From the NCBI GenBank assembly GCA_004352715.1, contig SCFE01000080.1, forward strand, positions 469,997-533,996: DNA of 64,000 bases, in the 5' to 3' direction. This stretch comes from Hofstenia miamia. Lineage: Eukaryota > Xenacoelomorpha > Acoela. The position numbers and the translations under genes are program-made. Below are positions 1 through 11,727 of this stretch, piece after piece (positions within the stretch are counted from its first letter, which is position 1; every line of letters begins with the position of its first letter). The notes beneath the pieces are model-generated. The model searched no databases and was not told where the DNA came from. It saw only the letters and a list, made by a program, of their open reading frames with translations.

Positions 1-721
1 TATATATATATACATATTTTCATAGATATATATTGGCATATATTCATAGATATTCTTACATGCAAAGTAGTTTATAAATTCATTATTCTGAAGATTTTCG
101 CTACAATAATGGAAAAAGCATTGTCAGGGAAATTAAATAATATACACTTTTTGACATGCTACCCAAAACAGAAAGGTTAATATTAACGAAATTCAACTAT
201 TCAATTTAAATGTTTACTATTTCATATATCTACTTTTTTATGTCACTTTTATAATTAAATGTCAACATAGCAAATGTAACCAGCATACTATGAATGTTTG
301 TTAAAAATTACTAAAACTGAATTTTTTCCCTACCCCTATTCAACAATTACTAAGATTGGCTAACACACATATCTGCTCCGTGGTTCAGTAGGTGAGGATG
401 ATTTTGAACACAGACTGTTGTCCTGTTAACTGATCCTAATCTCAATAGGAAAAATTTCCATTTTTTGTGGTAGGATGATCTTTAAAAAATTCTTACTTTC
501 TTATTTCTTAGTTATTCCAACCAAAAACTTAGGTCTAATTCTTGCAGGCTTGAATCATGCCCAACTCAGCTTTTAAGAAAATGTGCTTGCTGAAGTTGAA
601 AATTCTAGATTGAATTTTTCAAGAATAGATAATACTGATGTACAATTTCAAAACGTTGTTTAAGAAATTGTATAATATTCACTACAACTGTTGTGCAATA
701 GTTTATTTTTTTCAATTTCAG
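1..721. other. Non-coding stretch at window start
   Basis: A short TA run at the very start is followed by AT-rich sequence with no ORF I can support. Around 380-402 there is a TGGTTCAGTAGG string that resembles a tRNA A-box, but no B-box follows at the usual spacing, so I do not call a tRNA or SINE. The last 20 bases before 722 form a pyrimidine-rich tract ending in CAG, which is treated as a splice acceptor for the next entry. Confidence 0.5.
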
Positions 722-805
722 CCCCTTTTTTCCAATAGCTCAGTTGAGCCCCAGCCCACCGCGGCTCCGACTTCAACTCCTGTTAGCAGAAGAGAACAGG
801 ACTGA
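722..805 (+). CDS. Candidate terminal coding exon, unknown host gene
   Basis: A pyrimidine-rich tract (TTTATTTTTTTCAATTTCAG) ends at 721 as a good splice acceptor. The sequence after it is open for 27 codons and ends in TGA at 803-805. It is much richer in GC than its surroundings. The predicted tail is Ser/Thr/Pro-rich and hydrophilic, ending in VSRREQD. Low-complexity tails of this kind are common at protein C-termini, so the family cannot be named. No clean AATAAA follows closely. Earlier exons would lie before the window. An alternative is a stretch of GC-rich repeat that happens to be open: a second frame is also open for about 50 codons, so the frame choice is uncertain. Confidence 0.4.
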   Translation, partial: PLFSNSSVEPQPTAAPTSTPVSRREQD

Positions 806-1199
806 GGATCACGCCGTATTAATACTGTGCGTCCACAAAATACCTTTAGTTACATTTTGTAACTTGCCATAATTTGAATTAAATACATTATTTCTCTACT
901 GTTTTTTTAGCATTGCTAAAAAAATACAAAAACCGTGTCCAAATAATTTTCAGATTTTGCCAAAATATAATTTAATAGACAATTTCATTCAAAATTACTA
1001 TATTTCTCATTGCTAGTTTCGCTTTTGTCAATAATTGGAATGAAAATAATAGATAAGAAATCATAGCATAAAAACCAAGCATAACACATAAAAACTTTTT
1101 TTAAAGAAAAAACATCGTTGTGAGATTACAAACAAAATTAAGAGTGCTTCATACTTCTGTTAGCACTAAGAAAAATCTAAGTTAAATGTTGCCAGAAAT
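806..1199. other. No gene seen
   Basis: AT-rich sequence with poly-A and poly-T tracts. If 722-805 is a terminal exon, the start of this stretch would be its 3' untranslated region. I see nothing else to support. Confidence 0.5.
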
Positions 1200-1428
1200 C
1201 GTAATCACTAAAAGCAAATTTTGTTCTGCATAGATACCTTATGTATAAGCTGTGATCATTGTTTAATATCAGTTTGACATCACAATATGAGGTGTGTGAC
1301 AGAAAGATAGCAATGGTGCGAAATAGGGTTAATGTTATGCCTTCAATATATAAAAAATATAATGTAATGTATATTTTGATCATCAAACTGTGCTGTACAC
1401 ATGCAATAGCCAATACTGTATTAATTTA
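1200..1428. repeat. Interspersed repeat, copy 1
   Basis: This segment is homologous to 9305-9530. Both contain the string CATAGATACCTTATGTA, then TGCTGTGATCAT or close variants, the word GCCTTCAATATA and an AATAGCCAAT box in the same order, with point differences and small indels between copies. The repeat runs straight into an assembly gap, and its true ends are unknown. No coding capacity is visible. Confidence 0.65.
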
Positions 1429-1822
1429 NNNNNNNNNNNNNNNNNNNNNNNNNNNNNNNNNNNNNNNNNNNNNNNNNNNNNNNNNNNNNNNNNNNNNNNN
1501 NNNNNNNNNNNNNNNNNNNNNNNNNNNNNNNNNNNNNNNNNNNNNNNNNNNNNNNNNNNNNNNNNNNNNNNNNNNNNNNNNNNNNNNNNNNNNNNNNNNN
1601 NNNNNNNNNNNNNNNNNNNNNNNNNNNNNNNNNNNNNNNNNNNNNNNNNNNNNNNNNNNNNNNNNNNNNNNNNNNNNNNNNNNNNNNNNNNNNNNNNNNN
1701 NNNNNNNNNNNNNNNNNNNNNNNNNNNNNNNNNNNNNNNNNNNNNNNNNNNNNNNNNNNNNNNNNNNNNNNNNNNNNNNNNNNNNNNNNNNNNNNNNNNN
1801 NNNNNNNNNNNNNNNNNNNNNN
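1429..1822. other. Assembly gap (394 N)
   Basis: Run of N. It lies between an interspersed repeat and a G-run, so the missing DNA is probably repetitive. Confidence 0.95.
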
Positions 1823-1872
1823 GGGGGGGGGGGAACGTTCCCCCAGTTCCCCCCTCTGGGTGCGCCTCTGGT
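1823..1872. mobile_element. Right end of a hAT-like element, copy 1
   Basis: A run of G is followed by the palindrome GGGGGAACGTTCCCCC and ends with CTGGGTGCGCCTCTGG. The same end block occurs at 10231-10266 and, in a diverged form, at 20305-20322. In each case it directly follows an assembly gap or a short TA run after one. Read in reverse, the end begins CCAGAGGCGCACCCAG, which resembles hAT-superfamily termini (CAG-G-GGCG type). The other end is lost in the gap, so the target duplication cannot be checked. Confidence 0.45.
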
Positions 1873-2389
1873 CAATCCTCATATATTTTGCCTGAATACA
1901 CATGTACAGTTCTGCAACACGTGTGCCTTGCAAAGTCCATGAAATAATAATGTATAATATACATTGTATACAGCTCCCTTAATATTTTTTCAGGTGCAAG
2001 CAAATATGGTCAGTTTTAGACCAAGATGTACATTAATTGAAATTGAATGAATCTATAATTTTCGTTCAAATGATTTAAAGCAGTCACAATCCAGCATCAT
2101 AATTTTTAAGATTTTATAAATTTTAGTGAAGTTATGCTAAAATATGACTTTTATGACATTTCAGCTGCAAATAATTTTTACCGTATTTTCCAAAAAAACA
2201 AAAATAAACACTTTTTATGATTATAACTATTTAATTGCACCCAGGTTTGAAAACCATCCAATTTTAAGCAAACTGGAAAATAGACTAAAAGAAAAAAATA
2301 TGACTTCTAGGACTATTAGTTGCCCTAGATATTAATTAAGAGCAACCTCTCATTTCTCCCTTGTTTAATTTAAGCACTATGTTCGCCGG
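1873..2389. other. No gene seen
   Basis: AT-rich sequence. A 63-codon open stretch at 2144-2335 has no recognisable motif and looks like chance. Confidence 0.5.
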
Positions 2390-2520
2390 CAGTTCCCGCG
2401 CCATTTTGCCACGCTTTCTAGCAATGGTAGTTGTGGTGGTAGTTACATTACAAAGCCTATGAACGTGAATTCATTCCTGATCAGTCAGTGAGTCAGTGGT
2501 GGAAGTTTTGCAATTCCAAG
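2390..2520. promoter_or_regulatory. GC-rich island, possible host promoter or 5' exon
   Basis: A 130-base island of normal base composition stands out in very AT-rich DNA. It contains CGCCGGCAG and GCGCCATTTTG, the latter like a YY1-type element often found at animal transcription starts, followed by several short GTAGTTGTGGTGGTAG-like words and GTCAGTGAGTCAGTG. No long ORF covers it. This is only a composition-based suggestion; a transposon end is the main alternative. Confidence 0.2.
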
Positions 2521-3392
2521 TATTGGAAAAGTTCTCTATGCAAATGCAAACATTCATATCACAATTGATATTTAAAAAAGCGATTTGAAATGTAATTGTG
2601 ATGAACTCAGAAAAACCTGGAAAGTTTTTTGCAATTTTGTAAAAATTTGGGATCTAACCTCAACAACTTCCAATTGACGATCTCAAAGATCAACCTAATC
2701 TGCAGCAGGTTAGTGATTTCTACAAGTTGAAATTTCATATATTATAAAATGATGTTCACTTCCGCACAAAATCAAAAATATTAATCTTGTCAAAATTTGC
2801 TAAATTTCATGCTTGCAATTAACTGCAATTAAGTCGTAAATTTGTTAATTTTTCGAAAACTGACAATTACAATTACAATATTATTTTTTTAAGATGCAAT
2901 TGATTGCATTTACTGTTTCGTCATGAAATTGATTTTGCAAGACTCTTACTAAGATTATAACTGTGGGAACTGATATTATGGTTAGCAGTATAATTGAAAA
3001 TGCATAGTTGAACGACACTTCACCCTTTATACCGAAAAATGACAGTGATTTAAATTCAATACCGATATCTATTTTTTATGACAATTTGTAGCATATTTGG
3101 AATACAGAAGTGTGATAAAATTCTATTTGTAGTTAAAAAAAGTCGTCTGATAAAATATTTAGTGATATGACGACTACATATGACCACCAATCCCCTTCTA
3201 GATACATAATATATCAGTGGATATCATTATTCAAGCATTGCCATAAAAGTGTAATCCAGGATTATTCAGAAGTTGGAAAGCCAACAGAAATTTCCGATTA
3301 AAAATAAATTAAAATTCATTCAATGTGAGGCAATTATTTGACCTGAGAAACGAATTAAGGTTATAGTGAAGTTGCCAAAATACTTAAAATAA
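2521..3392. other. No gene seen
   Basis: AT-rich sequence. The last hundred bases or so may include the degraded 5' part of the mariner that follows, but stops occur in all frames and I cannot place its start or its inverted repeat. Confidence 0.4.
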
Positions 3393-4035
3393 GTGGTTGG
3401 TAGTTTTCATAACCGCAAAATATGCCCACGATATGTACCAAAGTTTCTGTTTCCTGCAATGAGAAAATGTGCCTCAAATGCAATTTGTCAAATTTTGCAG
3501 CTGCTTAATCTGCATGGTGACGCCCTTATTAACAATATTGTTACTGAGGACGAGACACCTCTTTTATTATACTTTCCTAAATCTAAACGTGAATCATCTT
3601 AATGGCGTCATAAAGAAGAAAAGCCTCCTCTGAACATGAGAGGTAACAGCTCACATCGTAAAGAAATGATGCTTTTAGTGCTCTGGGATATGTGTGAGTA
3701 AGTCATTCACCTAGGCATTCTTCCTAATGGACAAATAATATTTGGTCAATACGATGCCAAATAGGTTAAGGAATATTGTAAAAAGCAAACAGAAATCCCG
3801 AAATTTTCCACCTTGGCTCTTTGCTGATAATGCTCTTATCCATGCAAGTAATGTTGTAAAATGTTCAACAGAAAGGAGTGTTATTACTCTTCTGCAACAT
3901 CCTCGTACAGTCCAAGGGTTTACTTTTTGTTCAAGCAACTAAGAAAAGCATTACGTGGGCATTTTTTTGAGATATCACTTGCACTACAACGATGTGTTGA
4001 ACTGACTTGCACAGCTTCCTGGACAATTTTTCGTT
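3393..4035 (+). pseudogene. Mariner-type transposase, broken
   Basis: Remains of a mariner DDD transposase, the enzyme that cuts and inserts the element at TA sites. The first open block (3393-3602) covers the end of the DNA-binding half and the first catalytic Asp in NIVTEDET. A second block in another frame (about 3800-3942) carries the second catalytic Asp in ADNALIHASNVV. Sequence in a third frame to about 4035 looks like the C-terminal KKALKGH-type region. At least two frameshifts and several stops separate the blocks, and the third Asp region is rearranged, so this copy cannot make active enzyme. I could not find matching terminal inverted repeats. Confidence 0.7.
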
Positions 4036-6149
4036 GATGCACTCGATGGAATAAGCTGATTGCTGCCAATGGTAGTTATATTGAAAAATAATTAAATGCG
4101 ATTTTAGAACTAGTATTGGATACAGTTCCACAATTTGTTTCATTTTTTGTGTTACAGTTCTTTCATAGTTAGTCCGAGACGTTATTGAACGAACCACTTA
4201 TATATATAATTAAATAGCAAAATGCACTTTACCTCCTGAAATTTTTCTTAGAAATTCATAAATGGCAGGTGCAAATCTTACATAATATCAATAAAGGAAT
4301 TAATTTTCAGTCATTGAATTGTTGCATTCAGTGAAATCGATACAGTGCCTATGCAAATCCAAAATGAAATTCACAAAATTTTGAAGAATTTACCAAAGTA
4401 GAAATCACTATAACAGTTTAGTTGTTAGATTATAAAATTCATGAATTCCTGAAAGATCTGTAACTGAGTTTTTTTAAAAATCTAACAAAATCTTTAAAAT
4501 TTCTTAACGATTGCTTAAAATCTTTAAAGAATGTATAAATATAATCTTTGAAGATCCTCTCAAAAATCTTTACAAATACAAGAATAATTTTAATTTTTTC
4601 AGCTAAGATTTACTGAAGTTCTTCAAGCTGTTTCTTCATATTCTTTAAAGACTTCTCAGCATTTTTGGTATTTTTTGGATTTCCTAGGAGTGCTTTGCCG
4701 CCTCTACAGATTTTTAACTGGCTTTTTTTTATATTCGTGACACTATCGTGCAATAAAATTATGAAGTCGTCGGGGTATAATAATGTTTAAATATTATCAA
4801 TTTTTGATATAAACCAGACTTAATCTGCCGAAAAATCACTTTCTACTACCATGTTCTGAGAATTTTTGATATATTAGCCAGTTTCTATAGGCGTTAAATC
4901 TCCCATTTTATCGCCATAAATGCATGTGATATGTTCGTTTAAGATATTAGGATGAAAGATTTATCTAAAAATTTGACTTCACTGACGTTCGACTTAGTTT
5001 CTTTATATGAAAGCGGACATCATTGAATTTATTGCAAGGAATTCTCAACACATATTCAAAATAAAACAGCTGTTTTAAGAGAAAAGATTTCAGACGATCT
5101 AATAAAATATTGAGAGCCAGTAAGATGAAATGTTTACAGCACTTGATATATTCTCTGCACTTCGTTGAAACTGATAAAAATACTGATATGTAGTTGCGTA
5201 AATGAACTACTAGTTAGTGTATGCGTTACGTGTCCTGTTGCTCTAGCTGTACTTAATATATAATATACACTTATATTCGTTTAGAAATATGCATGCATTG
5301 TTGGGAATAAACTGAGAAATTACCAGATTTCTTTCCGCTTTCATGCAAAAGCATGTGCAATTCTTTGCAATCAAAATAAATATGTTTTAGAATGTATATA
5401 AAAGAATTCTAAGGATAGGATTGAAATATTTATAATACAAATTTTGCCCTACTTTTGAAAAGGTTTAGGGTCGGGCAAGCATTTCCATTTCAGATGAGTG
5501 ATATTGAAACATCATGAGTATAGTTGTTGCTATTTAGAGCTTGATGCAATATGGTAACAATAGTATTATTTGGCATTTTTGGAAAATGATTATAAATTTT
5601 CATGCAGTGATGTGATTAATCATTTCGTTCACAACAATTTCATTCAGATCAATTTATATTTACATGATATGACAAAATATATTGTTTTCACTTGACAAGT
5701 AAATTCTTTAACAACATATGCAGCTCTTCTAGGAAAAATATATAAGATTAATTATGAATATGACTGAAAAAATGAATTTCTAAAAATATTTGCGAATAGC
5801 AGCAGTAGTTAGAACTTTTACTAGAAGTGATAACTGAAGTTGGTCCCAACCAGGCCTTTTCAGATATTTATTAATTAGAAGTAGCAGATTTAATAATATT
5901 TGGGATCATATCATTCTAACTATAAAATATCACATGATTTTGACTACGTAAATGAAGTTACTACCAAACAGTTTATAGTTTCTCTGTTCTGGAACTATTC
6001 ATAAAAGTTAAGCAAAAATTTGAGAATACTATTATATGTGCATAGAAACCAGCACTGACAATTACTTCTTTGACTAATTCCTTTTTACCTGCATAGATCT
6101 GAAATCAAATAACATCCACAATTTATTGCCAGTTTTTAGGGTTCTTTGC
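4036..6149. other. No gene seen
   Basis: Two kilobases of AT-rich sequence with no supportable coding region, RNA gene or clear repeat. Confidence 0.5.
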
Positions 6150-6265
6150 AAGCTTGCAGTTGTGTGTTGTGTACACAACACAACAGCACAACATATTGTA
6201 TTGTAAGGAATTTTAAGTTTGATGAATCAACAACACAACATGTTGTGTGTGACACAAAAATTCAG
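6150..6265. repeat. Palindromic ACAACACAAC block, left
   Basis: The 18-bp perfect palindrome GTGTTGTGTACACAACAC is embedded in repeated ACAACA words, and a second block, ACAACACAACATGTTGTGT followed by GTGACACAA, lies about 60 bases on. A related block in opposite orientation is at about 7540-7640 and shares GTGTGACACAA and, inverted, GTAAGGAATT with an AGTTTGAT word. Together they may be the degraded termini of one inverted-repeat element of about 1.5 kb. Confidence 0.35.
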
Positions 6266-7063
6266 CCCCACAAATTTTACAATTTTGCCTTCATTAAAAC
6301 AAAATCGGATCCATATATTATGTTTATTTTCTCGGACATATTAACAAACCAAGTGGTTTATTTATGCAATTTAAATAAAGAAAATAAAATCGGATTGGTT
6401 AGGTTACTAATATGATTTGATCTTACAACATGCTTGAAAAATAGCAAGTTTAAAATTTATTCTCTGAATATGTCATACCATTATTTTAATTAACTTAAAA
6501 TTTAGACATAGGGTCTACATTTGACTAGAAATTTTGAAAATTAATCCAATATAAAGCAATAAATCTAGCTTTAGCAATTCTACCCTACGTCATTGCTGCT
6601 ATAATGAACATTGGTGGAGTAACTACAGAAAACAAAATAACGTCAGGCAAAAAATAATTTCCAGGACACATTTTTACCAAGACAAAAGAAAACATTTTCC
6701 GATTTCCTCATAGGTTTGGTAAAAAAGGATAGAAAATGTGATCAAAACCAAATGCAACCATGTTGTTATACTAGGGTTAATATCTTTTCACAGTCCTAGC
6801 TGAAATTTAGGAGATTCTGGGTACCCATAGGTTGAATGGGGTTTCAATTTTTACTGAAATTGTGGTTTAGGCAGGTCTGGATATAGTAAATTAACCCTAG
6901 ATGAAATTTGGGGACATATGTTTTCAGACAAATGTGGACTTGTATATAACATGAAAACTAGGTATTGAACTCTTAACGTATTTGCGCTGCGTAGCTCTCA
7001 TTCTTTGTCAACTTGCAAGATTCGAGCCTGAAAAGCCAGGCCCATTTTGTCCCTGAGTTTTGA

Positions 7064-7189
7064 GCAGTGTCATTAGGTCTTCCTCTTAGTTGTAATGGAA
7101 ATGGAAATTTTGTAATGGTTGATGCGGAGGAAGATAATGATCTTAGTTTAAATTTGTGCGAATTATCTTCAATCAAATTTACTCTATAA
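7064..7189 (+). pseudogene. Unrecognised coding-like fragment
   Basis: An open stretch of 42 codons in plus frame, ending at TAA 7187-7189, has balanced composition unlike its surroundings: a hydrophobic start, a Gly-Asn rich turn (CNGNGNF) and an acidic patch (DAEEDND). Immediately upstream (7000-7060) other frames also look coding, so the gene is probably frameshifted. It lies between two inverted ACAACACAAC blocks and may be cargo or transposase of that putative element. I do not recognise the family. Confidence 0.25.
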
Positions 7190-7539
7190 AATACATTTTT
7201 GATTATATTTTTTTTCTAAATCTTAGTTTTTGTAATACAAAATTGTTTGTTATCTTGCGAATTACACAAGATCATCAAAATTTTTAGCTTCAGAGAAACT
7301 ATTAAAATAATAAAAAAATGTATTCATTACTTTTCTTTCTTAACTCTTACTGAATTTAAGATTTTAAAATGTTATTAAAATACCTTCATATTCGTTCTCT
7401 ATCTTATTATTGATATAAATCAAGTACATTCCCGTATAATTTATGGCTTATATATATTTCAATTTTCGTTAAGCCCATATAAATGTCAAAATTAATGTAC
7501 ACCATAAGTTTTATCAAACTAAGTATTGTGTAATTCCTT

Positions 7540-7645
7540 ACTCTGTTGCGTTATGTTGTGTATGTTGTGTGACACAATAGTCTTGTTTTTGTGATATGTT
7601 GGTTGTTGTGTGAAAATCTCACACAAAATCAAGCCTGGTTTTTTG
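7540..7645. repeat. ACAACACAAC block, right
   Basis: Contains TTGTGTATGTTGTGTGACACAA and GTTGGTTGTTGTGTGAAAATC in the orientation opposite to the block at 6150-6265. See that entry. The two blocks are about 1.3 kb apart. Confidence 0.35.
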
Positions 7646-8529
7646 TTGTTACAGATTCTAGCTAACTATCATCTATTTTAATAAAAATAAATGCATATTG
7701 CTAATATTTTCCAAAATTAGAGATACATTTTATATTTTACTTAAATGTCTTGCACGGAAATCTTCAGAGTGAAAATTCTACTTCATTTGAATATTTAAGG
7801 AACTGCAACTGGGACGAAAATAGATGGGACTGGAACCATAAATATTCAATAATATGTTGGTGAAAAGGCAGTAAAGGTTTTGCCATTGCTATCTTTTTGT
7901 AAATATACAAATTTTTTGCTTCAATTCTATTACCAATAGAATTTAAGCTATGGGACCAGATCATTTCATGTTACTAGGGTGGGACTGGACCAACATCGAA
8001 TACAATGGGACTAAATGGGACTGGGACCTAAAATATTTTCATCTTGCAGAACCATATTAGCCAGGACATTTTCTATTTTATGTAGTGAAGATTTGCATTA
8101 GACTAAACCTGACATTTTTCCACTAATATTCTAATTGAAAAGAACATATTATATTTGTAAATTTCATTGCATATATTATATTTTGGATCAAATAATCAAG
8201 GACTAATGAATAAATAAAGAACGACCAATATATTGAATATCTTTTAGTGTATGCATATTTAACAAAATTAAATGTAGTGAATTGAAAATTATATATATAT
8301 ATATATTCTTAGATTGCACAACATGCTCTGTCCGATTGCATAAAACCCCAGCCAAAAATTCACCTCCTTGACCGTATTTTAAAATATACACATTGTAAGT
8401 ATTGTAAGCAACTTTCAACTAATAAATAATTCTATTGTGCGCAATGCCAATTATAGTTTACTATGAATGCATGTAACTATTGCTTGGCAAAAAATCGCTG
8501 CATATCATTTGTCAGTTAATACATTCCAT
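7646..8529. other. No gene seen
   Basis: AT-rich sequence with a GGGACTGG(A)-type word repeated three or four times between 7800 and 8030 and a short (TA)n at 8291. No supportable gene. Confidence 0.45.
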
Positions 8530-8725
8530 TTCCATACATTAAATTTATTAATACTGTTGCGCAATATATTTAGCTATGAGGCCGGCATCTCACAAACCAT
8601 AACGTTTGTTAACAATGTTGCGCAATATATCTAGCTATGTGGTTGTTGTTGCTCAAACCATAACTTTTATTAACAATGTTGCACAATATATCTAGCAATG
8701 ATGCTACCGTCTTTCAAACCATAAA
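8530..8725. repeat. 61-bp tandem repeat, three copies
   Basis: The core GTTGCGCAATATAT followed by CTAGCTATG recurs with an exact 61-base period (starts 8556, 8617, 8678), with a CAAACCATAAC box in each unit. The copies have diverged by substitutions, including GCGCAA to GCACAA in the third, so the array is old. No coding frame runs through it. Confidence 0.75.
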
Positions 8726-9304
8726 CGAAAGTAGTTTGGGTAGTAGCAATGCCACCATTGCAGAATATACTGTAGGTTGTATATTTCGTGCCTTTACTTT
8801 ATGCTACTTGTTGGAAGATTAATTTTTGAAAAGGTGATACAAACTAATTTCTAGTTGACTCAATTGATGAGTTGCCCTAAGAAGGCACATTAAAATTTAT
8901 TTCACAAGATGCTCACTATTAATCCTCGACTTGACAAACAATGGTACGCAATGAATATAAATTCTATCATATGTTAAACGTGAATATTGATTTAACAACT
9001 TGTATTGTTTTGTTAGCTGAAATGTTTTATGCAAAGAAGGTGTTTTTTTATTTATTGTGTTAGTAAGTTGATATAATACATTACTATTACATGTATTTAT
9101 AAAGTGAAGCATATCACACAGTGTTGCAGCAGCACACAGAGATGAAAAAAACATTTTCTTGTTTTTTAGAAAAAGATTATTTATATATTTGATTTTCAAC
9201 AAGATTTTAGCAAAAATCTGAAATATTGTGTCAAAATCATAAATTTATTTGAATGAAATTGTTCTAAGAAAATCAAGTGTTAGATATTGCTAATTGGAAA
9301 TTTG
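8726..9304. other. No gene seen
   Basis: AT-rich. A 101-codon open stretch on the minus strand (8897-9202) has no motif I recognise and needs a non-ATG start, so it is not called. Confidence 0.4.
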
Positions 9305-9530
9305 GTTCTGCCATAGATACCTTATGTAAATGCTGTGATCATAGTTTAATTTCTTTAGGTTTGACATGACAAGAAGAGGTGTCGGACAGAATGTCACAAT
9401 GGTGTGAAATAAGTTTAATTTTAAGCCTTCAATATACATAAAACATTGAATTGGGTGGTAGAAGAATGATATATTTTTTGGTCATCAAATTGTATACTCA
9501 ATAGCCAATGCTATATAACTTTACTAGACA
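9305..9530. repeat. Interspersed repeat, copy 2
   Basis: Homologous in the same orientation to 1200-1428 (shared CATAGATACCTTATGTA, GCCTTCAATATA and AATAGCCAAT boxes). The copies differ by scattered substitutions and indels, as expected for old transposed copies rather than a recent duplication. Confidence 0.65.
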
Positions 9531-9781
9531 GGATAATAATGCTTCTGGAATCAGAAATTGATTACATATTTCAGGAAGATTTAAGTGAATCATAAATAAT
9601 TGGCAATGGATTTGTAAAGTATTCAATAGGTTAATTAATTTCCAATTATTGCATTAATTGCAACATCAATTTAATATTGTCTACCCCTGCAAACATAGAA
9701 TAGAGCCAATACATATTATATACTATGATTATTATAGGTAGAGCAGTGAGCAGGGTTTTACACCAGGGGAATATCTCCGCC
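9531..9781. other. No gene seen; possible element start at 9770
   Basis: AT-rich sequence leading to a gap. The last bases before the gap read CCAGGGGAATATCTCCGCC and may be the left end of the element whose right end is at 10231-10266, but the two ends do not match well enough to call. Confidence 0.3.
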
Positions 9782-10216
9782 NNNNNNNNNNNNNNNNNNN
9801 NNNNNNNNNNNNNNNNNNNNNNNNNNNNNNNNNNNNNNNNNNNNNNNNNNNNNNNNNNNNNNNNNNNNNNNNNNNNNNNNNNNNNNNNNNNNNNNNNNNN
9901 NNNNNNNNNNNNNNNNNNNNNNNNNNNNNNNNNNNNNNNNNNNNNNNNNNNNNNNNNNNNNNNNNNNNNNNNNNNNNNNNNNNNNNNNNNNNNNNNNNNN
10001 NNNNNNNNNNNNNNNNNNNNNNNNNNNNNNNNNNNNNNNNNNNNNNNNNNNNNNNNNNNNNNNNNNNNNNNNNNNNNNNNNNNNNNNNNNNNNNNNNNNN
10101 NNNNNNNNNNNNNNNNNNNNNNNNNNNNNNNNNNNNNNNNNNNNNNNNNNNNNNNNNNNNNNNNNNNNNNNNNNNNNNNNNNNNNNNNNNNNNNNNNNNN
10201 NNNNNNNNNNNNNNNN
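9782..10216. other. Assembly gap (435 N)
   Basis: Run of N immediately before a G-run and a hAT-like end. Confidence 0.95.
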
Positions 10217-10230
10217 CTGCTCTGTTGAGG

Positions 10231-10266
10231 GGGGGGGGACGTTCCCCCCTCTGGGTGCGCCTCTGG
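10231..10266. mobile_element. Right end of a hAT-like element, copy 2
   Basis: A G-run followed by ACGTTCCCCCC and CTGGGTGCGCCTCTGG, matching the end block at 1823-1872. The left end is within or before the gap. Confidence 0.45.
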
Positions 10267-10654
10267 GACTATATACTCTAATTATTTATATTTAAAATAT
10301 CAGGATATATGCACTCATCATTAGGGTTAGCAATGCTTGTACTCAGTCATCAATTATTCATCTGCAAATTTGTAATTAGAAGCCGATTAAATTCAGTATA
10401 GAATTGCGACCTGCATGTACTATACTCTATGATTTAATTATCATCTATATTTTCAAATACTTGAAGTATCGCTGTATATTTCTTAGGAAATTGTTCAGAT
10501 TGATTGAGTGAGTTGCAAAAACTTCATTAAAATATTTACGAATCATTTTATGCAAAGTACATGGTTTACTATAGTACATATTTGTTATGCAAATTTTTAA
10601 ATATTAATCTTTATTCTAATTTTTTAATTGTGGTTTCACAAAATTTCCATAATG
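10267..10654. other. No gene seen
   Basis: AT-rich sequence without supportable features, ending at the TA target duplication of the next element. Confidence 0.5.
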
Positions 10655-10656
10655 TA

Positions 10657-11727
10657 CTGTAGTGGCTCAAAATTAACAGCGATCGACGAATCGTATCGCA
10701 TGCACTTTGCAAGATGCAATTAAATTGGCGGGTTGTTTAGACTTGCAACAAAGTTGCATCAATAATGAACTGCTGTCCTGATACCGTCCGGAGGGTTGTT
10801 CAAAATGACCGACTAATATTTCTGTTGGAAAGCGAGGCCGGAAAGAAAGAAGGACAAATATCGCTTGATTTTACTCCTGAAAAGACACCGAAGAAGTCCT
10901 GTAAAAGAATTTTGAGTAAATTCAATGCTGAAAACCCCACTCCAATTTCCTTGGCGACTCTGAAACGGCGGATAAAATAGAAGACAAACATCGTGAAGTC
11001 TTTGAACCGGAACCTCCGGATCAGGTGATGCAAACGTCCCGCAGCTGTACCTTTATCCTCTTGGAAAAACTGGTGGTGGTAGGGCAAGAGACTCAAATAA
11101 GATTTGGCAGGAAAAGGACGAGAAATTCAACTTTACCCATTGTCAAATGGAATCAAAGAAAAAGCTATCAATGATGGTCTGGGCGCTGTAACATATTCCG
11201 GTGCCAGAGTTTTGTACCTATCATAGGCACTCTTAACGGGGTTAATTACTCGAATCTCTTGCAGGAGCACCTTCCTACCTTTAATAGGTGGACCCTGATT
11301 ATGTGCCGATATTTCAGCAAGACAATGCCCCCTGCCACCCGACAGAACTTGTGAGGGAAACTCTCAATTTGTTCAATGTTGTAACGACGCAGTGGCCTGC
11401 CCTGTCGCTTGATATAAATATCATTGAAAACATCTGGAAGAAGATGAAACTCTATCTCACGAAAAACAACAGGAAATCCACAATCTCGCCGATCTCTGGT
11501 AACGAATTTTAGACGCCTGGAACACTGTAGAGGTTTCCTTCATTCATCGTTTGTACGATTCTTTGCCTAGACAAACAAAGGAGGTAGTCAGAATGAAAGG
11601 ATACTTGACGAAGTATTAGGAAAAAAATCGAAACTTCAAATGCTTTCCTTTTTGTTTTATGTGCGTTTTTATGTTGCTAACTCGAGCTTTTAATTACCCG
11701 ATCGCAGCTAATTTTGAGCCACTATTG
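10657..11727. mobile_element. Tc1-like transposon with inverted ends
   Basis: The two ends carry matching terminal inverted repeats: the left starts C(T)(G)TAGTGGCTCAAAATTA with GCGATCG following, the right reads the same in reverse complement with few changes. Both are flanked by TA (10655-10656 and 11728-11729), the Tc1/mariner target. The 1,071-bp span holds a plus-strand transposase remnant. The size is within the range for short Tc1 elements. Confidence 0.8.
10765..11619 (+). pseudogene. Tc1-type transposase, frameshifted
   Basis: A DDE transposase in pieces. The first block (10765-10980) would cover the DNA-binding half. A piece near 11140 contains SMMVWAL, where the central strand precedes the catalytic core, and the next piece, in another frame, has FVPIIGTLNGVNYSNLL. 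The block from 11288 contains IFQQDNAPCH with the second catalytic Asp and, 34 residues later, the Glu in INIIENIWKKMK, so the spacing is DD34E. The C-terminal block ends in RMKGYLTKY with TAG at 11617-11619, a typical Tc1 ending. At least three frameshifts and a stop mean no active protein. Confidence 0.8.

Noticed and set aside
380-402. tRNA A-box-like string
   Set aside because: No B-box or cloverleaf at the right distance, so no tRNA or SINE is called. A similar string near 15310 was rejected for the same reason.
1259-1947. Open reading frames of 149-227 codons on both strands
   Set aside because: They are open only because they run through a 394-N gap.
9725-10228. 167-codon ORF
   Set aside because: Mostly N; no coding evidence outside the gap.
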